Shown: positions 20,841 to 33,250, counted from the first letter of the stretch. The stretch is 64,000 nucleotides of DNA from Galbula dea (GCA_013399015.1 VWZX01007017.1:1-64000); one strand, 5' to 3'. Notes: generated by a model from the sequence alone, not told the origin. Program-made: numbers and translations.

Positions 20841-20892
20841 CAACACACATGCACCGTCCCCTCATGCACCACCTCCCGCACAGTGCCCAGGG

Positions 20893-21045
20893 CGCTCTAT
20901 GCAAGGCCTCCGACTCTCTATGGTGCTTGTGGACTCTCTACTCAAGAGCTTCCAGCTCTCTATGGTGTGTGTGGAGGCTTTACTCGAGGCCTCTCAGCCT
21001 CTATGGTGTGTGCGGCCGCTCTACTCAAGGCCTCCCAGCTGCTAG
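20893..21045. repeat. 42-bp minisatellite, more than three copies
   Basis: CTCTATGGTGTGTGTGG recurs at about 20916, 20958 and 20999, a 41-42 bp period, each followed by CTACTCAAGGCCTC or a variant. The near multiple-of-three period keeps plus frames open, producing spurious ORFs. Confidence 0.8.
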
Positions 21046-21199
21046 CCGCCGGCGCGGGTCCAGCTCTGTCTCTCTCGGCCCATGTCACCCCCGTGAGCTC
21101 TCCATCCTCAGCAGCTCCGTGTCCAGGTGGAGCTCGGTGGCAGGTGGTGCCCCTCTGGGGTACACGCTTCGATCAGTGCTGTCGTCAGTGACACTGTGA

Positions 21200-21460
21200 C
21201 CGAGTCACCCCCAGCTGATGATACTGAGCTGAGTGGCGCAGGTGACATGCCTGAGGGACAGGATCCATCCAGAGGGACCTGGGCAAGCTGGAGAACAGAA
21301 TCCATGTGAACCTCATGAGGTTCAACGAGGCCATGGACAAGCTCATGCACGTGGGTCAAGGCAACCCCTGATACCAATCCAGCTCTGTGGAGAAGGACTT
21401 GAGGGTGCTGGTGGGTGAAAAGCTGGACATGAGGTGGCAATGTGTGCTCACAGCCCAGGA
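21200..21460 (+). mobile_element. CR1: Old CR1 LINE RT remnant
   Basis: Diverged plus-strand CR1 ORF2: GCTGATGATACTGAGCTGAG (the ADDTEL region), then DMPEGQDPSRGTW-like and EKDLRVLVGEKLDMRWQC. Frames shift repeatedly. More decayed than most copies in the window. Confidence 0.75.
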
Positions 21461-21464
21461 GACA

Positions 21465-23035
21465 ACTGTGTCCAGAGCTGCATCCCCGGCAGCACGGCCA
21501 GCAGGTCAAGGACAGGACACGTCCCGAGGAGTGCTGAGCTCTGGCGTCTTTAGAAGCGCTTGCATGTCTGGGATGGGGACACATTCCTGCCTCAGGAGCT
21601 GGGGCAGGGTGAGCTACCTGCATAGACAAACTATCCCAGTGAAGCACCTAGTGTTTTACTGTGATTTCCATATCCAGTTTTCCAAAATCCAGGCTTTTTG
21701 TGTCCTAATTTCCCTGCCACCACCCTCCTGGTCTGGCCAGAGGCAGAGCAGCCTCTTGCTGTGATTGCCTTGGCAGTGAGGGGACGTGGTGCTGGTGCCA
21801 CTAGCAGAGCCCAAGAGGGTTCCTCAGGAAAGGGGTTGGAAAGTGCCTGGAACAGGCAGAGGAGCTGGCAGGGAGCTGCTGCTTCCCAAAACCTCGTGGC
21901 AGCTCCTAGGGGAGATAAACAAGTTAGTCAGTCGCTGAGCTCATGGCAGAGGCATCTCAACCTCCATGAGAATTTGTTGCTGGGTGTGAGTGTTCCCTGG
22001 TGCCACCTCCCTGGAGAAGGCTGGGGGTGATGGCCGGCCCCGTGCTCCTCACACTGTGCCCATTGCTGGCCCTTGCTCCTTCTCCCACTTGCCATGGTCC
22101 TGGCAGGAAGCCACATGGCTCATGGGATTATTTCCTAGATGAGCCATCCTTTGAGGATGTGGAGGGTGGTTTCTGGAGCTCACTGGGGTTTGTGGTTCCT
22201 CTTGTACCTGCAGAGCTGAGCCTCTGCTGCTGTCATGTACCTGCTGGGCCTCATGGGTGAGGAAGCCCTCCGAGGTACACTGCCCAGCTGCCCTCTCCCT
22301 CAGGTGCTCAGTGCTTTGGCCAAGCACCTGCTGCTTGGCCCCAGCATGTAGGATCTGGTGTGCTGGAAAAGAAAACTCCCAGGAGCTTTCTGGGGATTTC
22401 CCAGGGAGAGCTGGGATCCAGGAATCTTCTGCCCTCCCCCTTCCTCCACTTGCATGCTGGTCCTGGGGTCACAAATGGCTTTAAATGAAGCAAGAAACCC
22501 ACACAGTGCTCTTCCCTTCTCCAGTGGGAGCTGGTGATGAGGCATCACATCCGGCAGGAGGATCCAGAATTAGCCCTTGCTCTGGGAAAGGCCCTGCTAG
22601 TCCTGGCCAGCAGCTCCTGGCCACAGGGCTCCAAGGTCAGCAACACATCACCACGAACAGAGGAAGGTGACTCCATGTCCAACAGATGCATCCTCCATTG
22701 GGCTCTGGTGGAGGAACTGATCTTTATTCCCTGCTGGTGAGGTTTCTCAATGGTGGCACTGCTGGTGCTGATGTCACACAGTGTGTTTGGTGACATGCAG
22801 GGTGCACACAGGTTTGTCTCCCCTGGCAGAAATTGGGGGACTTTTCTGCAGGGAAATTCATGTTTTACAGGAAACACAACAATTTCCAGCACAGCCTCCA
22901 GAGAAAGGGTGGCTGAGCAGATAGGGGATGTGCCTGGGAGTGGGGCATAGGATAAGGAGTCTGAAAAATGTCCACGTGGGGGTAGGAGCTTTCATCTTGA
23001 TGCACAAATGATGTCTAATGTGAAGGTCACCATCC
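21465..23035. other. Intergenic, nothing recognised
   Basis: About 1.6 kb upstream of both genes with no repeat family, exon or RNA gene that I can support. Confidence 0.4.
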
Positions 23036-23039
23036 AGCT

Positions 23040-23330
23040 CAGCTCAACCCAAACAGCACAGCTCAATGCAACCCAGCCTTAGTGATGCAGCCCACCCCAC
23101 CCTACCCCAACCCAACCCAACAGGGATGACCCAGTGCAACCCAACCCAACCCAACCCAACCTGACACAAACGATCCAATCCAACCCAACAGGAATGATCC
23201 AACCCAACCCAACCTGACCCAATGTGAATGACCCAACACAACCCAACCCAATCCAACCCAACATGAATGACCCAACACAACCCAACCCAGGGTGAATGAT
23301 GCAATTCAGCCCAACTCAAAACAGTCCAGC
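23040..23330. repeat. (CCCAA)n minisatellite with higher-order units
   Basis: Pentamer runs of CCCAA/CCAAC interrupted regularly by AATGATCCAA or AATGACCCAACACAAC phrases, giving a higher-order unit of roughly 45-60 bp. On the minus strand it reads as Trp/Val/Gly-rich nonsense (VGLGWVGLHWV). Confidence 0.85.
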
Positions 23331-24040
23331 AAACTCCATCATGGATGTCAGAGCACAGCAAGATCAGAGGAAAATCCAGAGGACCTTTCAGAAAGAAGAG
23401 GAGGTCCCATGGACTGGAGCTCCATGTGGTGACTGGTCCTAAGCTGCCTGTGTTGCAGGGCTGCTGTAATGAAAGAGAAAACAGAACAACCTTTACCCAC
23501 CAGCACTTCTCTAAATAGGCTGTAACCTGGTGAAACATGGCTGTGTGTTGTGGACCTGAGAGTCCAGGGACAACTTCTGGTGTGCAATAAGGAGTTAAGC
23601 CTCAACATCACTTGAGTTAAATCACCTCAACATCTGTCTCTTCCAGTGACGTTGGCCAGTGATTCCGAGAAGGCTGAGGAAGCAGAGCCCAGCAGGAAAA
23701 CCTGGAGCACACAACTGTGTTAAGGAAGCAAGCTGGAAGCTGAAGCAAAGCCACTGCTGGGGCTGTGGTCCTGACTGTGGCATGTAGCCACCTGCAGAGT
23801 GCTTGATCCAGGGGATATCAGAGCCAAGGGACAAAGCCAGGTCCCTTCAGGTTGGTACCTGTGTGGCTACTCGTGATTATCACAGCCTTCACTGCTCCAG
23901 TTACTCCTCCTTGAGGCCAAGCTCCTGCTCCCAAGAATGCATCCCATCCCCATGGAAACACAAATGCTTATTTATTTGTCTTGTTTCAGTACTTTTAAAA
24001 AATGTAATTGAATTCTCTCTCTCTCTTTTTGTGGTTGTTT
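23331..24040. other. Intergenic, nothing recognised
   Basis: No repeat family or exon that I can support between the (CCCAA)n array and the (GAAG)n microsatellite. Confidence 0.35.
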
Positions 24041-24064
24041 GAAGGAAGGAAGGAAGGAAGGAAG
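24041..24064. repeat. (GAAG)n microsatellite
   Basis: Six uninterrupted GAAG units, preceded by a short (CT)n run at about 24014-24026. Confidence 0.9.
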
Positions 24065-26180
24065 CCCAAACTCAGATGTTTGTTTGTTCTGTCCTGGCTG
24101 ATGTTCCCTTGGTGGTGCTCCAGTGGCTGATAAACTGGCAGGGAATGGGAGCCTGGAGCACAGCAGAGCCTGGGAAAGGCCAGGACCTCGCTTCCCTCCT
24201 CCTGACATCACCATGTCTCTCCCATCAGCTCGACCTGGGGGCTGCCTGCTGCCAGCTCCCTTTCCTCCCTCCAGTCCTCCTCAGCCAGGACTCATGGTGG
24301 CATGGTTGCAAGGAAAACCTGTCCCTGCAACCCAGGTTCCCTCCACCCTGTCCTGGTGTCATCTTCTGAGCCCCTGACTCACGGTGTTGCTGGACCCACA
24401 GCTCACCCTTGGCTGTGGGACCAGGGAAGGGAAAAACCCATAAGGGAATCTGGACTGGTGTGTGGGCTGTGCTCTTCTCACAGACCTTCACACTCTTCAT
24501 CCAGGAAGGTCCCACTCAGCCATGGTTAGCCAGTGATGTCTGAAGCCATCACAGACCCCAGACAGAGGAGGAGGGGTTGCTTGTGTGTCTGAGCAATCAG
24601 TTCCTGGTGGGAGCCATTAGGTTGGAACCTCTCCCCTTCCTCCAAGCTGGAATATGTGCTCAACGTGGCCTGTAAGAGGCACATATTTATGGGGTATTGA
24701 ATATGTGCCATGGGTGAGTGATGGGTGGGGGAGCTGGAGGCTTTGTGGTCCTCCTGATCCCTGTTGATGATCCCCAGAGGTCTTTAACCCTCACCATGCT
24801 GAGACTCAGGGATTCAGTCTCTCTCTGCCCATCCTTCAGCACAATGTCACCTGCCCCTCCCTTGGTCCCAGCACCCCATGGCAGATCCCCAGCTCTGCTT
24901 CCCCTCTCTCAGCCCCGAAGTGATGACCTGGAGCTGTGCAGCCTCTCCCTGTGGAGGAGGGAGGTGGACACTGGGGACCATGTGGGGATGTTCCAGAGGG
25001 TCCCCGTTTCCCACTGAAGGCCAGGTCACCCCCAGACCATGCAGCACAGCAGCCAGGCCACTGGCTTTCTGCCTGCTGGCATGAACCCTCCTTCCAGAGG
25101 GTAATATATAGCTTTGCTGCTGCTAATTAGAGCTCTCTCCCTGCACTTCCTCCTTTCCATCCTCCTCTGCCTGTGGCTCTGCAGGGTCAGTAAGTGATTC
25201 CCATTAAAGCAGAGTCTCCTCTGGTTCCCGTGTGGCTGCAGCCACTGGGACTGGGGGAGAAGGGGGCTGCAGCCACAGGGCAAATCCTCCAGACCCTCCT
25301 TGGGTGGGAGACAAATCCTTGCAGGTCTTCTCCATCCAAACCTCCTCCTGCCACACAGCCTTTCCTCTGAGCCTCCTGGGGTCCCCTGGCTCCTTCCCTG
25401 TCCCCCACCCACCTGCCTCGGCTCCTTCCTCTCCTAGGTCTGAGCCCTTGGTCCTGCTCTGGCCACCATTGTTCTTCCTGCTCCAGCAGAACCCAGCCCT
25501 GAGGGGAGCTGGGGATGGGCAGTGGGGACATGTGTGATGGCAGTGCTGTGGTGTCCCCAGGTTGAGGGTGATGGGGAAGCTGGCTCATGGTCTCCAAGGT
25601 CCCTGCCAGTGCTGTGTCCAGTTTGCTGGGAGAATCTGGTGGTTCTTCCCTGCTTTGTGCCATGAGCATCCTTGGTTGATAAGACCAAATGGTGGGGAAA
25701 TGCAGCTTCTCCATGGGACCCTTCTGGAAACCCTTGGATGGGGAAGCAGGAGACCCTCAGCCCTGCCTTTTTTGGGGATGGACAGTCCTTTGCTCTCCCC
25801 AGGCAGAGCCAGGTGGATCCAGACATGCTTTCCCCAGGATCCCACGATGTTCTCAAGCCCATTCCCAGCTGAAATCCCACATGTTCCCTAGGCACAGTCT
25901 GGGGGCAGTGAGGGGAATCCTCTGACCTCTGCCATGCTGGAGGTGGGAGCAGACCCCACTTCAGGCCTGACCTGGAGACCCTCAGCCACCTCAGGGGCTT
26001 GCTTACAGGCTTCAGGCATCTTTTGCTGTACCACATGCAGGGAGTGGACATGCCCAGGGGATTTGTGGGGTCCCCAGGGAGGTGGGAGATGGGCTGTGTT
26101 TTGGGGTGGCAGGGAGGGATGGGGTGGCAGGGGGTCATGGTCATGGGGCAGAGCCTTTCTGGCTCAGCAGAGAGGTGAGA
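24065..26180. other. Intergenic, GC-rich, nothing recognised
   Basis: About 2.1 kb. A 236-codon minus-strand open frame (25434-26144) shows no domain. A small AT-rich island with TAATATATAG and CTAATTAG at about 25100-25130 stands out from its surroundings. Confidence 0.35.
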
Positions 26181-26189
26181 GAAGGTCAG

Positions 26190-26300
26190 GAAAGTATTTT
26201 TTTTTTCAGGCAGGAGGGTCCAAGCCTCCAGATAACCACTGTTATTTAATTTATTTTTTTTTCTAAATAAAAAAAAAGGAAGGAAGTTAATAAATAATGT
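26190..26300. repeat. A/T-rich low-complexity stretch
   Basis: Poly-T, then TTATTTAATTTATTTT and an A run, then GGAAGGAAG. No transposon body attached. Confidence 0.7.
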
Positions 26301-27764
26301 AAAGTGGAGAATGCATTAATGAAAGGGAGAGAGAGGAAGGGACAAGGCAGAGTGAGAGCATTGGGGAGGGCGTGGGAGGGGGGAGATATTCCTGCCTCTA
26401 TCGATTGGATATGATTACATTAGAGCTATCAAATATTCATACTACATTCCACAAGAGGTCATTGTGTGGTGTTCTTCCAGTTTAGCTCTGTCTTGGCTCA
26501 GGGAACAGGCTCCAGGTGGGAAAAGGGCTGTGCCACATCTGCTGCTGCTCAGTGGCCCTGGGGCCGCAGGGATGTCACCCACCAGGTGACCCAATCCTGC
26601 TGGGGGTGCTGAAGGGGGATCTGGAGTGGGTGCTGAGCTGGCTGCTGGTCCCGTGGATCCTTTGCAAAGCCCTTGAGAGCTGTGGATTGTGTGTGGGCAC
26701 CAAGTAGAGCCTTGAAACCTATGTCCCAGCTCCAGCACCTGGCTCTTTCCTAACCATGGGGACACTCAGTAGGTGGTGGTCACTCTTCAAGGGCTGCTCT
26801 AGGCTGTTCCTTAGCCAGGAGCACCTCAGTGGGTAGATCTTAGCTGGGATGTCCTTTGCCAGCCAGGAACAGTCAGTGCAGGGGGTGAAGACAGGCCAGA
26901 GGTGGATGAGATGTTATTTGGAGGGCAGGGAGGAATGTGTTGTAGGTCTCCCACTGTGATGTCCATCTGCCAGGGCATGGTGCCTCCTCTCACCCTGCCT
27001 CCACCCCCTCCATGCTGCCTTTGCTGGACAGGATCCTAATGGAGAAGAAACTGTTGGGGAGAGGACCACAGGGGAAAAGGACCTGCAGCATCAATTGTCT
27101 GTCTCAGGTGGCTTTCAAGGACCACAGGGGAGAAGGACCTGCAGCATCAGTCATCTGCCTCAGGGGCTTTCAAGCACCACCTGAGCTTTCAAGGGCTGCC
27201 AAACCCACTGGTGACGAATCTTTTGCTCTGGGGAGGTGACAACCCAATTTGACTTCCATACCAGGCACATCCCTCACCTGTGCCTCAGTTTCCCAGTGCT
27301 GTGAGGGGGTGCAGCCTTGTTTCTCCACCTTCCCACAGCATTCTCAGGTCCCCACTACCATCCCCGTGGCCCTTGGACCTGGCTGCTCTGCCAAGCTGTC
27401 CTCTTCCTGGCCCTGGGCAGCTCGAGCCAGTGCTGCCTTCTCTCCTTACATTAATAAAACTTTTACAGCAGGGTGGCAGGAAATGCATTTTCAGTTCATC
27501 TGCTGCAGCTATTAGATTACCAGGAAATGGCTGCCTGGCTGCCGGCCAGGGCCCCCGAAGGGCCAGAGCACAGCCGGCACGGGACGGAGGGAGAAGGCGA
27601 GCAGAGCCCCATCCTGCTGCTGAGCACTGGGCTGAGCTGGGCAGACTGGTCCCTTCTCATCCTGCAGGTCCCCATGGTGTCCTAGGTTCTGCCTCTGTGC
27701 AGCCTTGGGTGCAAGGCTGCCTGGGCATGAGGGATGCATCCATTCCCTGCTGATTTGAGGTGAG
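26301..27764. other. Intergenic with two AT-rich conserved-looking blocks
   Basis: No gene or repeat recognised. AT-rich, non-repetitive islands at about 26386-26465 and 27435-27535 contrast with GC-rich flanks and look like candidate enhancers. Confidence 0.35.
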
Positions 27765-27991
27765 CTGAGAGGTTTAGGTTGGAACGATTTCTTCATGGAA
27801 AGGGTTGGCAAGGCCTGGCCCAGGCTGCCCAGGGCAGTGGTGGAGTCACCATCCCTGGAGGGCTTTCAAAGCCCTGGAGATGTGGTGCTGAGGGCCATGG
27901 TTTAGTGGTGACCTGGCAGTGCTGGGGAACAGTTGCACTCCATGAGCTTAAAGGTCTCTTCCAACCAAAACACTTTGATGGTTCTCTGATG
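27765..27991 (+). mobile_element. CR1: CR1 LINE 3' end
   Basis: Plus-strand CR1: AWPRLPRAVVESPSLE-type ending (decayed), 3' UTR and a weak tail (CTTTGATGGTTCTCTGATG). Confidence 0.85.
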
Positions 27992-28005
27992 AACCTCTTC
28001 TTCAT

Positions 28006-28061
28006 TGTCCTGGTTTGGGCTGGAGTGACACTGATTCTGTTCAGTGGCCCAAACCAGCACA
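28006..28061. repeat. 56-bp inverted repeat with TG...CA ends
   Basis: TGTCCTGGTTTGGGC and GCCCAAACCAGCACA are 15-bp arms with one mismatch around a 26-bp spacer. The left arm shares its first 11 bases with the solo LTR at 1213. It may be the fused tips of an LTR or a small hairpin element. Confidence 0.5.
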
Positions 28062-28365
28062 TCCAACCTAAGAGCAGCAGAGCCCAGATCATCTGCAACC
28101 TCTGCTGAGGCTTGAGCTGTGCTGGGACCGGGAAAAGGTTGAAGTTTCAGGGTTGGGATGAAGAGAAGTTCTCTACAGAGGCTGGTTATGCCAAGCCATG
28201 GGATTTGGGGCTGCCAAGCTGGGCTGCAGTCAGGAGGAGCATGGGAAAGAGTTAAACCTCTGTTGCCTTCAAAGAAGCCAGGCAGGAGGAGGAGGTAGGT
28301 GAGGTGGCTATAAATACCTCTGAGGTGGCAGAGCTAATGAAGGGAGGGAATTGTGAGCAGCCCCG

Positions 28366-28490
28366 AGGAGAGGAGAGGAGAGGAGAGGAGAGGAGAGNNN
28401 NNNNNNNNNNNNNNNNNNNNNNNNNGGGAGGGGAGGGGAGGGGAGGGGAGAGGAGGGGAAGGGAGAGGAGGGGAAGGGAGGGGAGGGGAG
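28366..28490. repeat. GA-rich microsatellite (AGGAG/GGGGA)n
   Basis: AGGAG pentamers, then N bases, then GGGGA/GGGAA pentamers, purine-only on the plus strand. Confidence 0.9.
28398..28425. other. Assembly gap (28 N) in the purine microsatellite
   Basis: Run of N flanked by identical purine repeats on both sides, so the array length is unresolved. Confidence 0.95.
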
Positions 28491-31430
28491 AGCCAGCAGC
28501 AACAAACGAGGTTTTTAGGCTATGTGGTGTTTTGAGGAGAACCCTCATAGAGGTGAGTGCAGCTGAGTGCTGGAGCTTCTACAGGTGGGACAGCTTCATG
28601 CTGTGTCCTCTCCAGTCCATCCCAGCCACATTTCCTGGGTTCCCTGCTCATTAGCACCAGGCACTAAATACACGTCGAGCAGCAAAGCAAAGCACCGCAC
28701 CTTTCTTTGGTGGAGATGATGGCCCAGAGGTGCACCTGAGCAGGCTCTGTTCCCCGCTGTAGCTGTGCTTCGGCACCTACTTGTGGGGCAGTGGGTGGTC
28801 CTTCCTTTTGGAGCACTCTGATGAGCACCTCGGAGCAGGGCTGGGCTCCAGAGGGATGCTTGAGGCTCCCTGCCTCAGGGGTCTTCCCCGTGGGCAGGAT
28901 GCTGCTTTGGGGCTGGAGGTGACCCCAGCCCTCTGCTCCCCAGCCCTGCCACGGTGCCATCTCCACTCCAATCCCTGCAAGCTGTTGTCACCAGATGGGA
29001 GAGGACACTCGGGCAGCGTGAAAAAAGGGATGATGGATGGAAGAGGAGCAAGGAAAGGAGAGCAAAGTGTGGGGAGAAAGCAAGGTCTGAGCCTGGCTGA
29101 GGTTTATGAAAGTTGAACAGAGCAGAATCCCTGATTTGCGTGGAGGGGAGCAGCTATTTTTAGCCGTGGGTAGGATGTCAGCTCTGAAAATAGCCTGCTA
29201 CCAGATCCTGATGAAATCCTCTCCCTTTGGCTCTCACCCGGAGCGCGTTGGGAGGGGGAGGATCGCTGTCACAACCCAGGAGCTCCTGACATTCACAATG
29301 ACTCGCCTGATTTTTTTTTTTTAATTATTTTTTTTTTCCTTCCCCCTCTAGTTTCTCTCCTATTCTTCCCTGGCTGTGCCTTACGCCCAGCAAGCAGAGG
29401 AGTCACCAGCCAAAAAAGTGAACGCGGGGGTGGTGCTGCTTAGCTACGGGCAAATCCCAGGCAGCATCTGACCAGATCGGGAAAGGAACACGGAGCCTTT
29501 CCCCCTGCACACCCTCGAGCTAAAGTGACATTGAAACGGGAACTCAAAGTGCTGAAAGCGAAGAAATTGGGGATGGGGCTACCGCCCCTCTTTCCCCCGC
29601 CCCCCCTCCCTCCCCGCCGCGGCCCCAGTCTGCTGCCTTCATCCCTGGGGAATGAGCTTCGCTGGGCATGAGAGGGCGTGGGCTGGAGTGGGAAGGGTGG
29701 TACCCAGGTGAGGGAGGATGCTTGGGTGCTTCCAGGGAGCTGGAAGATGAAGTGATCACCCTCCCAGTGAGGAAAATGAGAAGTCCTCCAACATCTCCCT
29801 AACCAGCTCTCCATTCAGCTTTATCCTCCCTGCTCAGGCTCCTAAGGGGCTCAGGGTTGGGGTCTCTACATTGCATGTTTGGAACCACGCTTGCTGCTTG
29901 AGTCACGTCTCGACTCCGTTTTTTTCTGCTGGGAGAGTGATGGTGTGGATTTGGGTAGGAGACGTCCCAGGGACAAACATGTTCTCTGCAGAAGATCTGC
30001 TGTGGAAGTGCAGGGAGCCCACCAGGACATCCCGAGCCAATGGGACATGGTGGAAAACCAGAATACATCTGCGGTCTGATGTTCCCACTCCGAGTGGGTT
30101 CCCGTGCTGGGCACCAGCTCAGCCCCTGCACTGGATGCTGGCACCTCCTGCCTGGCCATGGGGATGTGGGGACGTGAGGACGTGGGGATGGAGCCATCTG
30201 CATCCGTGAGTCAGCAGGACCCACTTAACACTTCTCCAGCAGGATCCATTTCTCCTGACAGGATGGGCAGCTCCTGGCAAGCTCCGGCAGTGTGTTACAA
30301 TCTCAGCTCATTAAAGGGACGCATCCTGAGCTCTTGATTGATGTTTTGTGCTGCTTGGCTCCATCTTCAGAGGAGAGCTCACATTGCAGTCGGTGGCTGC
30401 ACCTCGGTGGATGAGGAGCTCAGGATCTGCCTGGCAGGGCTCAGCTCTGACTGCTGCCCAGCTGCAGCTCTGTAAATGGGGGAGCTCTGCCTTCTGCTCA
30501 GCTGGAGCCAGAAGGGGTTGATGCCCCTGGCCTCCTCTATACCAAAATGGGAGCTGGGAGCCTCCTGTCCCTCCCTCCATCCTGGGAGAATCGCAGTCCC
30601 CAGAGCTTGCTGCTGCTTCTACAAAGCTAGTGGCACTGTCTGCCTTCAAGTGGCTTTGACATAATCCAGACTATCGGGTTAGATGAACATCATAGTCCCT
30701 CCTGGCCCTAAAATCTCTGGATCTAAAAATTAGAGGGCACCAGCACCTCTTTGCTCCTGGCTGATCTAATCAGGGGATTTGCCTGCTCTCTTTATCCTTC
30801 CCCCCACCCCCTTCAATCATCTTTAAACCAAGATGCATTTTTCCCTCCCCCTGTGCCCAGGCTAGTCTGAGAGCATCAGAAAAGTTCAGACATCTCCAGC
30901 CTTGCTCTGAGATATTCTCCTCTACTCTGCTCTGAGCAGTGATGAGCCCTTCAGTCGCCTGCACAAGCAGGACCAGAGGTGCTCAAGCTCGGGGCTGGAT
31001 GGACAACACCCCCAGAAAACACTGCTGAGCTCTTCTGGTTATTTTAAATTTGCCATTAAGTTCTCCAGGCTCCAGATCTAGCCCTTTTTGGCTTTGTCAC
31101 CATCTTGGAGAAACACTTCTTAAAGAAGATGAGGAACTTCTAACGTTCCTTCAACCACTTTTGAGGGGGAGGAGCAGCTCCCCACTTGGTTCCAAAGACC
31201 AGTTCAGAGGAACTGGGATAAACTGCAGGTGGTGGCTGAGAAGGAGCAGAGGCAGAGGTGTGTGGGACACAGCTTTGGGAAACGTCCAGGAGGAGCTGCT
31301 GGCTCCCCCAGACCCTGCATGGAGAGAGGTGATCAGAAACCTGATGGAGCCTCACACCTTCCTCTGACACAGCTCCATGTCATGGCTGTGCATTGTCAGG
31401 GGACCACATCCCTCTTCCAACAGCCAAAAA
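28491..31430. other. Intergenic, mostly unassigned; GC-rich block near 29.5 kb
   Basis: No gene supported. 29560-29640 is C/G-rich with CCGCCGCGGCC and could be a weak CpG promoter for an upstream SPRY3 exon, which is speculative. About 30655-30745 resembles an old CR1-type 3' end (GATGAACATCATAGTCCCTC). 29311-29340 is T-rich. Confidence 0.3.
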
Positions 31431-31850
31431 TCCCCCTGAAAACAGTCAGAGGATCTGTGCCAGACCCCTTGACTCCCCCAGAATCATCAGATGCTCCCTC
31501 CCAGACCCTTAACCCTTGAAAACCTATCAGAGGCTCTATCAGAAATTCTTAATATATAAAACAACCCATCAGAGGTTCCAGCCCAGACCCTCAGCCCCCA
31601 AAAGCCTGCTGGAGTCTCCATCCCACACCCATAACTCCCCCAAAACCCACCAGAGGCTCTGTTCCAGACCTTTAACCCTCAGAAAAAAACGTTGGAGGCT
31701 CCATCCCAGACCTTTAGCCCCCTCCAAAAAAAAACCCTACCAGAGGCTCAATCCCAGACTCTAAACCCCCCAAATCTACCAGAAGCTCCATCCCAGACTC
31801 TAAACCCCCCAAATCCATCAGAGGCTCCATCCCAGATCTTTCCTTGGGGG
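31430..31850. repeat. 39-48 bp minisatellite, about ten diverged copies
   Basis: Core CCAGAGGCTCCATCCCAGAC followed by CCTTAACCCCC or variants recurs along the block. The last two units are exactly 39 bp, 13 codons, reading PNLPEAPSQTLNP. Older units are longer and mutated. Confidence 0.85.
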
Positions 31851-32900
31851 CCAGCTCTCAAATTCTCTGCTTTGTGAAGGCATTGGTGTTCCCAGCTCTT
31901 CTCTTCAGAGCGGCTGGTCAGGAATTCACCTGGAGGCTGCTCTTCTCCCTCTGCTTCCTATCCTCCCACAGCTCTCCATGTCTCTGCCTTGATGCCTTTT
32001 TGGCCCTCCCTCGACAGAGGGCGAGGAACAGAGCAGCTCTAGCTGAGGAGGATGTGATGCTGGGGACACTGCTGTGAGCCAGACAGAGGGAACCTGAGTC
32101 ACCAGCACCTTAAGGTGGGAATGATGGAGTTGGGCTTGGGAGAAAGGGAGGATGTCACAGGTGCTTTGTAAGAAGTGAGGTGCTGACAGATGGATGGGGT
32201 TACTGGGAATTGGGCAACTTGGGTTGTATCTGAGCATTTAAAGCCTTAGCTGGGACCAATGTAGAGGAGAGGCTGGTGGGAATACAAGGAGATGCAGCTT
32301 TGAGGCTCCGAGCTGGGGCTGAGGGATGCCGTCAGGGACTGGATCCTCTTGGGGAAACTCCTCCTGGAGGAGCCTCTCTGGTGGGATCCCATGGAGATGA
32401 AGAGACACTCAGCCTAGAAATGCCAAAAACTGAGCCTAGAGAGGCTCATCTAGGTACTATGTGAGGAGAGAGCAGCACAAGGAGCTGCTCTCACAGTGAC
32501 TCAGGTCAATGTCTGAGCCAGAAGGTCCAGGTAGTACTGGGACCTTGGTCTTTGTTTCTGTGGTGTGTGTGTGGACTCATTCTCTGGTTCTTGGTACAGA
32601 GAAGTCTCTTTCCAGTCTCTCTGCCCTGAGCTGCTATTACAGGAGCTTTTTGGGGTAGGTGGTGTCTGGGCTCTCATGATGCCTCCTGAGATGCCCAGGA
32701 GGAGGTGAACAGGACAGGCACATGGAAGGGGAGAAGGTGACTCCATCTCACAGTGATTTACAGACCAAGCCATTCACCCAAGGTGACAGAGCCCTATCCT
32801 GCTCCCTTGTGCTCCCCACACAACCTGCCCATGGTATTGGACCAAAAAAATCCCACCCTGTGCCACCAGTATTGAGTGAGACTGATGGACCCTGAGAAGG
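31851..32900. other. Intergenic, nothing recognised
   Basis: About 1 kb between two minisatellites without a repeat family or exon that I can support. Confidence 0.35.
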
Positions 32901-33250
32901 GGGCTGGTGGTGGGATGTCCCCAGGGAGTCTGATGGGGCCCCAGGATGGACCGTTCTAAAGCCAGCAGCAGGATGCCTCCAGGGGGTTCAATGGGGTAGA
33001 GGGTGGTGAGACTCCAGGGTGGGCTATCCTAGGGCCAGCAGCAGGATGTCTCCATGGAGTTTGATGAGCTGGGAGGCGGCAGGGCTCCAGGATGGACTGT
33101 CCTGGTGGCCAGCAGCAGGATGACCCTTGGGGGTCTGGGGGGGATGGGAGGGGTGGTGGTCGTGGTGGGACTCCAGGGTGGGCTGTCCCAGGGCCAGCAG
33201 CAGGATGTCCCCAAGGGGTGGTGGGACTCCAGGATGGGCTGTCCCAGTGG
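32900..33250. repeat. 73-85 bp minisatellite, about five copies
   Basis: GCCAGCAGCAGGATG recurs at about 32961, 33034, 33108 and 33193 (spacings 73, 74, 85), each preceded by CTCCAGGATGGGCTGTCC or a variant. Confidence 0.85.

Noticed and set aside
23044..23538. 164-codon Trp/Val/Gly-rich ORF
   Set aside because: Translation of the (CCCAA)n array.
25434..26144. 236-codon minus-strand ORF
   Set aside because: No domain or conserved feature, in GC-rich DNA where such frames occur by chance, and overlapped by another open frame.
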